This document shows, piece by piece, positions 6,191-12,109 of a DNA stretch of 14,267 nt. Every line of letters starts with the position of its first letter. Positions within the stretch are counted from its first letter, which is position 1. The stretch spans positions 1 to 14,267 of the forward strand of contig DHKK01000197.1 of assembly GCA_002404795.1 (NCBI GenBank). The letters run 5' to 3'. The translations under genes were made by a program, and so were the position numbers. This DNA comes from Clostridiales bacterium UBA4696. Lineage in GTDB: Bacteria; Bacillota; Clostridia; Oscillospirales; Oscillospiraceae. The notes beneath the pieces were generated by a model, which saw nothing but the letters and a program-made list of their open reading frames with translations, was not told where the DNA came from and did no database searches.

Positions 6191-6221
6191 TAGAGCTTGT
6201 CTCTTCGCGAGACAAGCTCTA
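6191..6221. repeat. Perfect 13-bp hairpin directly after the terminator
   Basis: TAGAGCTTGTCTC (6191-6203) pairs with GAGACAAGCTCTA (6209-6221) around TTCGC. It has no T-run after it, so it is not a classical terminator. It may be a dispersed hairpin repeat, a processing signal or an end-remnant of a mobile unit. Confidence 0.6.
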
Positions 6222-6319
6222 TGCTTCTGAAAGATGACGATATTTATGGAAAAGGAGCGGGTATCACGGCCACGGCGCGGGGGAGCGCCGGGCCGCGGGT
6301 GGGAGGATGACGGGCAGGC

Positions 6320-6514
6320 ATGAAAAACAAGGATCAGACATTGACGGGAAACACGGTGAAGCTCGGGCTCGGGACGTTCGGGTCCAAGGTACCTCGTTTC
6401 TCGCGCTGCAGCTCCCAGGCTGGATGGCTGCCCGCGCAGGCCGTCTACCTGACGCTGCTCCTGAATGGAAAAATCTTGCGGCAGGCCTTCAAAAAGCATT
6501 TCGGCACCTGCTGA
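6320..6514 (+). pseudogene. Stub of an oligosaccharide/polysaccharide flippase (Wzx/MATE-like)
   Basis: The first 24 codons, MKNKDQTLTGNTVKLGLGTFGSKV, match the N-terminal start of polysaccharide-biosynthesis flippases ('...ntvklglgtfgsKvl.Fll.pfyt'), the cytoplasmic segment before membrane helix 1. After V24 (base ~6391) the similarity stops. The remaining 40 codons are not hydrophobic and do not resemble a flippase, and the frame ends at TGA 6512-6514. A full flippase is 450-550 residues, so over 90 percent is missing. A GGGAGG element precedes the ATG at a distance longer than ideal. The DNA after the break (to ~6577) has no recognisable gene in any frame. Most likely a deletion left only the gene's front end. 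Confidence 0.55.
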
Positions 6515-6577
6515 GACCAACACACAGAAAGACGATAATTTTCCGCGTAAATAAGTCTCGTTTTTTTGATTCCATAA

Positions 6578-6787
6578 ATATGCGGTCATCAACTCTACGC
6601 CTGTAAATTGGGTGGTCATATAGTTACACTTGTAAGGAATTTGGAAACGGTGTATGCACAAGTGCAGACGTTGGGGATACCGGTGCTGGAGGAGCTAACA
6701 CAGCTGCAGTTTTGGAAAAATGGCGTGAGATTTTTTATTGTAGAGGGACCGAACCGAGAGAGGATTGAATTTGCTCAGTCCCTTTAA
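6578..6787 (+). pseudogene. C-terminal remnant of a VOC (glyoxalase/bleomycin-resistance fold) protein
   Basis: A short frame without a start codon, too short for a simple ORF list, reads 'QLYACKLGGHIVTLVRNLET' then 'VYAQVQTLGIPVLEELTQL', 'WKNGVRFFIVEGPNRERIEF' and 'AQSL', ending at TAA 6785-6787. The 'GGHi..lV.nle..y..v...G', 'g.rfFiveGPnGerIEf.q' pattern is the closing half-module of VOC-superfamily proteins, including the metal-ligand Glu position in 'RIEF'. Only the last ~65 residues of a protein normally 120-140 long remain, cut at its left end by the same broken zone as the flippase stub. In-frame TAA at 6575-6577 blocks any upstream extension. Its lower GC differs from the neighbouring genes. 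Confidence 0.6.
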
Positions 6788-6978
6788 GAAAATATTGGAA
6801 TAAAAAGAGTTAAGCCAGAATCTAAGAACATGATATGATGAAGATGCTAAAAAGGACGTTGCTGGCAGATATCGTAGGCACGGTTTTGACATCAGCATAA
6901 GAATGGCCCGCTATTCCGAACGAATGCGTATGATTGTTTTACATATTGAGTAAGTGGATATAGCATGAGAAGCGCATA
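6788..6978. other. AT-rich stretch with no supportable gene
   Basis: Only short frames occur, for example a 20-codon frame from ATG 6838. One frame (~6836-6952) stays open for about 38 codons with many Arg/Asp, but I recognise no family. It probably belongs to the same decayed zone. Confidence 0.4.
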
Positions 6979-7014
6979 AAAGTAACCACCGGCTTAGTCG
7001 GTGGTTACTTTTTT
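6979..7014. terminator. Bidirectional terminator between the decayed region and the NSS transporter
   Basis: AAAGTAACCACCG (6979-6991) pairs perfectly with CGGTGGTTACTTT (6999-7011) around GCTTAGT. On the plus strand it runs into TTTTTT; on the minus strand it is followed by CTTTTATG. It sits about 150 bp downstream of the minus-strand transporter stop and after the plus-strand VOC remnant. Confidence 0.85.
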
Positions 7015-7164
7015 GTCGCTTAATGCGGAACTCGGTAAAGCTCATGAATCGAAAAAACTGGACACGAAGCTGCTGGGTTGGACATTTTTTTCTATCTCTC
7101 GTCTGTAAATGGGTTTACGACTCTCCAATACTGGGCTAACTGGCCGTGAACACTCTTGGCTATA
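7015..7164. other. Short non-coding gap downstream of the NSS transporter
   Basis: I see no gene. A weak inverted repeat GTAAA-tggg-TTTAC lies near 7106-7119. No T-run follows it on the minus strand, so the stronger hairpin at 6979-7014 is the likely end of the transporter transcript. Confidence 0.4.
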
Positions 7165-8538
7165 TCACATCGAGATCCAGCCGAGGGCGTTGGCGACGGA
7201 GCTGAGGAGGATGATGGCGGCGAAGAAAGGGCAGAGGAAGCGGATCATGGTGTTGAAGACCTTCTTGCGGCGGAACGTGGACTCGCCGAGCAGGACCTCC
7301 TGCTCGATCCGGCCGACGCCGACGACGCAGGAGACCAGCAGGCAGACGGCGATGGCCGCGATGGGCATCATGACGGAGTTCGTCAGGAAATCGAAGAAAT
7401 CGAGGAACTGCATCCCGATGATTGTCACGCCCGCCAGCGGGCCGTAACCAAGCGACGAGAGCGTGCCGAGCGCCAGCATGACGACGCCGACGACGGCCGT
7501 GGACTTCTTCCGGCCCCAGCCGAGTTCGTCCTGGAAGGTCGAGACGGCGCTTTCCGTCAGCGCGATCGAGCTGGTCAGCGCAGCGAAGAGCACGAGGAGG
7601 AAGAACAAAATGCCGATGGCCGTGCCGAGACCCATGGAGTCGAAGACCTTGGGGATGGTGATGAACATCAGAGACGGGCCGGCATTCAGCGCTGCCGGGT
7701 CGCCGCCGGAGAAGGCGAAGACCGCCGGGATGATCATCAGACCCGCCATGACGGCGATGGCCGTATCGAAGACCTCGACGTTGCGGGTGGAGCCCTCAAT
7801 GGAGATGTCCTTTTTCATGTAGGAGCCGAAGGTGATCAGGATGCCCATGGCGATGGACAGCGAGTAGAACATCTGCCCCATGGCGGCCACGACGGTCATC
7901 CAGGAGAAATGCTCGATGTCCGGCACGAGGAAGTATTTGACGCCCGCCAGCGCGCCCGGGCGCGTCACGGAATAGACGGCGATGATGATCGACAGCACGA
8001 CCAGCACCGGCATCATGAACTTGGATACGCGCTCGATGCCGTTTTCCACGCCCGCGAAGATGATCGCCAGCGTCAGCGCGGCAAAAATGACGAAGCAGAG
8101 CTCCGTGGACACGCCGTTCGAGATGAACGAGCCGAAATAGCCGTCGGCCGCGAGCTGGCTGCCGTGGCCGAGGACGTACTCCGCCAGATATTTGACGACC
8201 CAGCCGCCGATGACCGAGTAATACGGCACGATGAGGATGGGGATGACCGCGTTGATCCAGCCGCCGAATTTCAGCCAGCCGGAGCTGCCGAACGTGCCGA
8301 ACGCGCCGACCGGGCTCTTGCCGGTCATGCGGCCGAGCGAGGTCTCCGCCACGATCATGGTATAGCCGAACGTCATGGCCAGAATGATGTAGACGAGCAG
8401 GAAAATGCCGCCGCCGTATTTTGCGGCCAGATACGGAAAGCGCCAGATGTTGCCGAGGCCGACGGACGCGCCGGCGGCCGAGAGCACAAAGCCGATCTTT
8501 CCGGAAAACGTACTTCTTTTGTGTTCTGCGTGGTTCAT
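7165..8538 (-). CDS. Neurotransmitter:sodium symporter (NSS) family transporter
   Basis: The 457-residue product has the NSS helix-1 signature GFVLSAAGASVGLGNIWRFP, with the unwound 'GLGNIWRFP' at 27-35 that carries sodium and substrate backbone contacts in LeuT. Other family blocks follow: 'YGGGIFLLVYIILA' (helix 2), 'ETSLGRMTGKSPVGAF', 'GGWINAVIPILIVPYYSVIGGWVVKY' (helix 3), 'SIAMGILITFGSYM' (helix 6 region), 'FAALTSSIALTES' (helix 8 region). It ends with one helix fewer than 12-TM members, matching the 11-TM bacterial group (MhsT/Tyt1-like, about 450 residues). It should co-transport sodium and an amino acid; the substrate cannot be read from the sequence. ATG is preceded by GAGAGGAGAC. 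It is a single gene with its own promoter, separated from the upstream mgtC-like operon by a terminator. Confidence 0.95.
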   Translation of the reverse strand: MNHAEHKRSTFSGKIGFVLSAAGASVGLGNIWRFPYLAAKYGGGIFLLVYIILAMTFGYTMIVAETSLGRMTGKSPVGAFGTFGSSGWLKFGGWINAVIPILIVPYYSVIGGWVVKYLAEYVLGHGSQLAADGYFGSFISNGVSTELCFVIFAALTLAIIFAGVENGIERVSKFMMPVLVVLSIIIAVYSVTRPGALAGVKYFLVPDIEHFSWMTVVAAMGQMFYSLSIAMGILITFGSYMKKDISIEGSTRNVEVFDTAIAVMAGLMIIPAVFAFSGGDPAALNAGPSLMFITIPKVFDSMGLGTAIGILFFLLVLFAALTSSIALTESAVSTFQDELGWGRKKSTAVVGVVMLALGTLSSLGYGPLAGVTIIGMQFLDFFDFLTNSVMMPIAAIAVCLLVSCVVGVGRIEQEVLLGESTFRRKKVFNTMIRFLCPFFAAIILLSSVANALGWISM

Positions 8539-8579
8539 GGTTGTCTCCTCTCTTCTGCCGCGCTGCGCGCGACTGTATC

Positions 8580-8608
8580 AGTGTACCACAGCCGGCGGCA
8601 AAAAACAA
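8580..8608 (-). promoter_or_regulatory. Candidate promoter of the NSS transporter gene
   Basis: On the minus strand TTGTTT (8608-8603) and TACACT (8585-8580) are separated by 17 bp, with TGTGG before the -10. Transcription would start about 35 bp before the ATG at 8538, leaving room for the GGAG ribosome site. It lies directly after the terminator of the upstream operon. Confidence 0.5.
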
Positions 8609-8663
8609 TCCCGTACACGGACAAAAGTCCGGAGAAGAAGGACAGAACAGCGGCAGAACGACG

Positions 8664-8700
8664 AAAAAACAGCGCCCGTCCACAGGACAGGCGCTGTTTT
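8664..8700 (-). terminator. Terminator of the antiporter-MgtC operon
   Basis: On the minus strand AAAACAGCGCCTGTCC pairs with GGACGGGCGCTGTTTT with one mismatch, around a 3-base loop (TGT), followed by TTCGT. It starts 11 bp after the mgtC-like stop. Confidence 0.85.
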
Positions 8701-8710
8701 GCTGCTGCCG

Positions 8711-9430
8711 TCAGTTCATCTCTTCGATGTAGTAGACGTAGTCGAGCGATTTGAGGGCTTCGATGATCTCGCCGTGCTTTTTGTACTGCTTGAGCTCGGC
8801 GCTGGCCACGGTGAAGGAGACGGTGAAGACGCTGAGGCCGGAATTCAAGTACGCGGGGTTCGACTCGATATCGTCGATGCGCATGCCGAGGGCGCGGACG
8901 GTCGAGACAAAGTCCGGCAGGTCGGACTTGTTTTTGAGCTCCAGATGGACCTCAAAGTGGTTCGAGCGGTCTTTCAGGTGCGTCTCGAGCGCGGGAAGGC
9001 CGGACATGCTGCACAGCAGCGCGAAAAACAGCACCAGCGCCATCGTATAGAGCCCCGCGCCGAGCGCCAGCCCCACGATCCCGCAGCACCAGAGGCCGAC
9101 CGAGGTCGTCAGGCCCTTGATCTGGTTTTTGGAGCTGAAGAGGATGGAGTTGCCGCTGATGGTCGTCATGCCGATGACGGCGGCCGCGGAGAGGACCGGG
9201 ATCGTGACCGGCAGAACGTCCATGAGATACTGGTCGATGAGCATCGTGGCCGTGCCAGCGAGGCTCACAAGGATGAAGGTGCGAAGACCGGCCGAGTGCC
9301 GCTTGCTTGAGCGCTCGCAGCCGATGATGGCGGCCAGGGCCATGCTGACGGCCAGCCGAAGAAAGATGGAGCCAAGCGTCAGCTCCGCGCTCCACGGGCC
9401 GAGAAGCCCGGCGATCCAGTCTGTTTTCAT
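8711..9430 (-). CDS. MgtC/SapB family membrane protein with C-terminal ACT-like domain
   Basis: The protein has 239 residues. The N-terminal ~145 form the MgtC membrane domain of about five helices, with the family signature 'IIGCERSSKRHSAGLRTFIL' (35-54) and following 'VSLAGTATMLI', 'VLSAAAVIGMTTISG' and 'GLTTSVGLWCCGIVGLALGAGLY'. The last ~80 residues ('FEVHLELKNKSDLPDFVSTV', 'VFTVSFTVASAELKQYKKHG', 'IIEALKSLDYVYYIEE') have the alternating pattern of an ACT-like regulatory domain, as in longer MgtC proteins. Family members act in magnesium limitation and in control of other membrane ATPases or transporters, not as proven magnesium pumps. The AGGAGG ribosome site lies within the last codons of the antiporter gene and the intergenic gap is six bases, so the two are translationally coupled. 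This suggests joint ion homeostasis. Confidence 0.92.
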   Translation of the reverse strand: MKTDWIAGLLGPWSAELTLGSIFLRLAVSMALAAIIGCERSSKRHSAGLRTFILVSLAGTATMLIDQYLMDVLPVTIPVLSAAAVIGMTTISGNSILFSSKNQIKGLTTSVGLWCCGIVGLALGAGLYTMALVLFFALLCSMSGLPALETHLKDRSNHFEVHLELKNKSDLPDFVSTVRALGMRIDDIESNPAYLNSGLSVFTVSFTVASAELKQYKKHGEIIEALKSLDYVYYIEEMN

Positions 9431-9436
9431 GCTCTG

Positions 9437-10861
9437 TTACCTCCTGAGATAGAAATACCGCCGCTGGGCCTGCGTCTGGGCCAGCTGCTCTTCGGCAGCC
9501 TCGGTAAAGGCAGCCTCTTCCTCCGACATGTCGCTCTCCAGCGGCGGAAGCTCCGACTGGATCTTCCGGATGCGCTCGATGAGCAGCTGCACGTCGGATT
9601 TTTGTTCGCCGGTCTCGGTGACCTCCGCCACGACAGCGACGTCCTCGAGCCTGGTGGAATACGATCTGGATAAGTACAGCGCCAGCTTTGCGCAGCCGGG
9701 GCCGATGAGTTCATACAGGACGCTCGATGCGAGGATGACGGTCTGCAGGTCGCTGCCCATCGTGCCGCCGAGCGTCCGCGCGCCGAGGGCCGCGAGGCCG
9801 ATGGCCACGCCCGCCTGCGGGATGAGGGCAAGGCCCAGATAGTTGCGCACCAGCCGGTCCTTTTTCACCAGCCGGCAGCCGAGCCACGCGCCCGCGTATT
9901 TGCCGAGGATGCGCACGAGGAAATAGCTCACGCCGATCACCAGCAGCGGCACGCCGTCGAGATCGCCGGACGGGGAGACCAGTGCATCGAGCTGGAACGA
10001 CATGCCGGAGCGCACGAAGAACAGAAGCAGGATCGGGGGGCTGAAATAGTTGAGCTGCTTGAAGAGCTTGTCGTCGTCCGCGATGTTGGTATAGACCGTG
10101 CCCATCATCATGCAGCCGAGCAGGGGAGACAGGTCCAGCAGCACGCACACGCCGCAGAACGCGAACAAAAGCGCCACGGAGATGATGAGCTTATTGTCCT
10201 TCGACCGCTTCTGCGGCATCAGAAGCTTCATAAAAACCCCAAAGAGACTGCCGAGCCCGACGACCAGCAGATTCAGAACCACCGGCTTGCCGAGCGTTTC
10301 AAATGAAAATCCGCTCGCACCGCTTAAGGACGCCAGCGCGATGGAGATGGCGACCGAATAGAGGACCAGCCCCATCACATCATCCAGCGCCACGACCTGC
10401 AGGAGGGTATCGACAAAATCGCCCTTCGCGCCCGTCTGCCGGATGGTCATCATCGTGGAGGCCGGGGCCGTGGCCGAGGCGAGGGCAGCCAGCACGATCG
10501 AGAATGCCAGATCGAGCCGGAGCACGAAATACGTCAGGATAAAAATAAAGACTGAGGCCAGAACGGCCTCCAGGATCGTGATCCAGACGACCTTCATGCC
10601 GTTTCTCTTCAGGATGTCGAGCTTGAAGAACTCGCCCGTGGAGAATGCGATGAAGGCCAGCGCGATATCAGAAAGAAAATCCGTGCCGTCGATGATCCGC
10701 TGCGGCACGAGGTTCAGAACATATGGGCCGATGAGGATCCCGGCGAGAATATAGCCCGTGACGTTCGGCAGCCGCGCGAGCTTGGTCAGCCGCGTCATCA
10801 GAAAGCCGGAAAACAGCATCAGCGCGATCGAGATAATGACCCCGGCGACCGGACTGGCCAC
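9437..10861 (-). CDS. CPA2-type cation:proton antiporter (KefB/NapA-like) with C-terminal helical tail
   Basis: The 474-residue reading begins with 'VIISIALMLFSGFLMTRLTK' and 'LPNVTGYILAGILIGPYVLN', the helix 1-2 pattern of CPA2 antiporters. Helix 4-5 hallmarks are present: 'ATAPAS' at 130-135 (unwound crossing) and 'ALDD' at 158-161, the acidic pair that binds ion and proton. About 12-13 helices extend to ~400. No TrkA/RCK domain follows; instead there is a ~75-residue charged tail ('VQLLIERIRKIQSELPPLES', 'EEAAFTEAAEEQLAQTQAQ') likely to form a coiled coil. It should exchange sodium or potassium for protons. The start is uncertain. GTG 10861 is conventional but has no ribosome site, while GAGGTGAGG lies eight bases before an in-frame CTG at 10879, with a TGA just upstream. 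It is the first gene of an operon with the MgtC-like gene. Confidence 0.92.
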   Translation of the reverse strand: MASPVAGVIISIALMLFSGFLMTRLTKLARLPNVTGYILAGILIGPYVLNLVPQRIIDGTDFLSDIALAFIAFSTGEFFKLDILKRNGMKVVWITILEAVLASVFIFILTYFVLRLDLAFSIVLAALASATAPASTMMTIRQTGAKGDFVDTLLQVVALDDVMGLVLYSVAISIALASLSGASGFSFETLGKPVVLNLLVVGLGSLFGVFMKLLMPQKRSKDNKLIISVALLFAFCGVCVLLDLSPLLGCMMMGTVYTNIADDDKLFKQLNYFSPPILLLFFVRSGMSFQLDALVSPSGDLDGVPLLVIGVSYFLVRILGKYAGAWLGCRLVKKDRLVRNYLGLALIPQAGVAIGLAALGARTLGGTMGSDLQTVILASSVLYELIGPGCAKLALYLSRSYSTRLEDVAVVAEVTETGEQKSDVQLLIERIRKIQSELPPLESDMSEEEAAFTEAAEEQLAQTQAQRRYFYLRR

Positions 10862-10878
10862 GGCGATCAGTGCAGACA

Positions 10879-10897
10879 GATTCGTATCCTCACCTCA
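10879..10897 (-). promoter_or_regulatory. Ribosome binding site pointing to a CTG start for the antiporter
   Basis: On the minus strand GAGGTGAGG is followed by eight bases and an in-frame CTG (10879-10877). The protein would start (M)SALIAVASPVAG. The nearest conventional start, GTG at 10861, is about 28 bases from this site with no other purine-rich element between. Confidence 0.45.
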
Positions 10898-10931
10898 TTT
10901 TACAAATTTGATAGGCTCTTTGGAAAAAAAT

Positions 10932-10960
10932 ATTGCACCGTAGGACCAGAAAACTGGCAA
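10932..10960 (-). promoter_or_regulatory. Candidate promoter of the antiporter-MgtC operon
   Basis: On the minus strand TTGCCA (10960-10955) and TGCAAT (10937-10932) are 17 bp apart, about 35 bp before the ribosome site. The -35 box has one mismatch and the -10 has two. Confidence 0.35.
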
Positions 10961-10980
10961 GCCTCTGATGGCCACTGAAA

Positions 10981-10999
10981 TTTCCGGGCATTTTCCGGG
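10981..10999. repeat. Tandem TTTCCGGG repeat in the divergent intergenic region
   Basis: TTTCCGGG occurs at 10981-10988 and 10992-10999, an 11-bp period or about one helical turn, between the divergent antiporter and nucleotidyltransferase genes. The second copy extends to TTCCGGGAA, a near-palindrome. The arrangement fits an operator for a regulator of either gene, but two copies could be chance. Confidence 0.3.
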
Positions 11000-11171
11000 A
11001 AGTGCGCAGAAAAGGCTTGCAAACGGGCCGCGGAACCGATACCATATAAAAAGAAAAGTTTTGCAATGTATATGCAGGGGAGGAACGGCGTATGCTCCGG
11101 ACGGGACCCTGCGTGACCGGCTGGCGCCGAGTTTGATACGCTGCCGGGATGGCAGGATAGGAGGCAGTTTT

Positions 11172-12098
11172 ATGCATCAGGATGCACCGAAGCTTGTGAT
11201 CATGGCCGCCGGGATGGGCAGCCGCTTCGGCGGGCTCAAGCAGATGGAGCCTGTCGACGACGAGGGTCACAGCATCATTGATTTTTCCATGTATGACGCC
11301 CGCCGCGCGGGCTTCCGCGATCTGGTCTTCATCATCAAGCGGGAGCATGAGACGCTGTTCCGCGAGCGGATCGGCGACCGCATGGAGCGGTTTTTCAACG
11401 TGGAATATGTCTATCAGGAGCTGACGGATATCCCTGCGGGCTGTGAGGTCCCGGAGGGGCGGATCAAGCCCTGGGGCACGGGGCAGGCCGTCGCCTGCTG
11501 CCGCAAGGTCCTGCACGGGCCGTTCGCGGTCATCAATTCGGACGATTTTTATGGCCGCACGGCCTTCCGCGAGATCTATGAGTTTCTCCGCACGAACGAG
11601 GACCCGCACCAGTACGCCATGGTCGGCTACCGCGTGCGCAATACCGTGACGAAGTTTGGCTCCGTCGCCCGCGGCGTGTGCGAGGTGCAGGACGGGATGC
11701 TCGTCGACATCGTCGAGCGCACGAAGATCTACCAGCGCGGCGAGCACGCCGTCTACACCGAGGACAACGAGACCTTCATCGACCTGCCGGGCGATACCAT
11801 CGTCTCCATGAACATCTGGGGCTTTACCCAGCCGATGGTCACGGAGCTCTGGCAGCGGCTGGGGACGTTCTTTGCGGAGGATGTGCCGCAGGACCCGCTG
11901 AAGCGCGAGTTCTATCTCCCCGTCGCCGTCAACGCCCAGCTGCAGGCGGGCACGGCCCGCGTGCGCGTGCTGCCCTGCGAGGAGGTCTGGCACGGCGTGA
12001 CCTACCGCGAGGATCTGGCCTCCGTCAAGGACGCCATCCGCGCGCTCAAGGCCGCAGGCGTCTACGAAGAACGCCTCTGGCCGGACACAAAAGATTGA
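11172..12098 (+). CDS. NTP-transferase-family sugar nucleotidyltransferase
   Basis: The protein has 308 residues. The N-terminus has the nucleotide-binding signature 'VIMAAGMGSRFGGLKQ' (9-24), a GxGxRfGGlK variant of the NTP_transferase fold, then 'HSIIDFSMYDARRAGF'. 'GTGQAVACC' contacts the base in this fold. 'VINSDDFYGRTAF' places D124/D125 at the metal-binding Asp. Later blocks are 'FGSVARGVCEV', 'SMNIWGF', and 'EVWHGVTYREDLASVKDAI', which closes the active site. No left-handed beta-helix acetyltransferase domain follows, so it is not GlmU-like. It should couple a sugar-phosphate to a nucleotide; the sugar is unknown. ATG 11172 is chosen because AGGAGG lies seven bases before it; the frame is open upstream to ~10968 without another good site. 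The following ROK gene starts 11 bp after its stop, so they share an operon. Confidence 0.9.
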   Translation: MHQDAPKLVIMAAGMGSRFGGLKQMEPVDDEGHSIIDFSMYDARRAGFRDLVFIIKREHETLFRERIGDRMERFFNVEYVYQELTDIPAGCEVPEGRIKPWGTGQAVACCRKVLHGPFAVINSDDFYGRTAFREIYEFLRTNEDPHQYAMVGYRVRNTVTKFGSVARGVCEVQDGMLVDIVERTKIYQRGEHAVYTEDNETFIDLPGDTIVSMNIWGFTQPMVTELWQRLGTFFAEDVPQDPLKREFYLPVAVNAQLQAGTARVRVLPCEEVWHGVTYREDLASVKDAIRALKAAGVYEERLWPDTKD

Positions 12099-12109
12099 GA
12101 GGAAACAAC

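Noticed and set aside
5654..6661. A 335-codon minus-strand frame across the phosphotransferase pseudogene
   Set aside because: It crosses a strong terminator and unrelated gene remnants and has no domain. It is open only because the opposite strand once coded.
7156..8754. A 532-codon open frame on the plus strand opposite the NSS transporter
   Set aside because: Its product is extremely rich in Asp, Glu, Arg, His and Gln with no domain, as expected for the antisense frame of a GC-rich gene whose third positions are G/C. The transporter on the other strand has clear family motifs.
10890..11993. A 367-codon minus-strand frame opposite the nucleotidyltransferase
   Set aside because: Low-complexity Asp/His/Leu/Arg composition, no ribosome site or motif; the plus-strand gene is fully supported.
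11678..12109. Upstream extension of the ROK gene frame to 11678
   Set aside because: It would overlap most of the nucleotidyltransferase gene in another frame; ATG 12110 has a proper ribosome site and starts the family-typical N-terminus.
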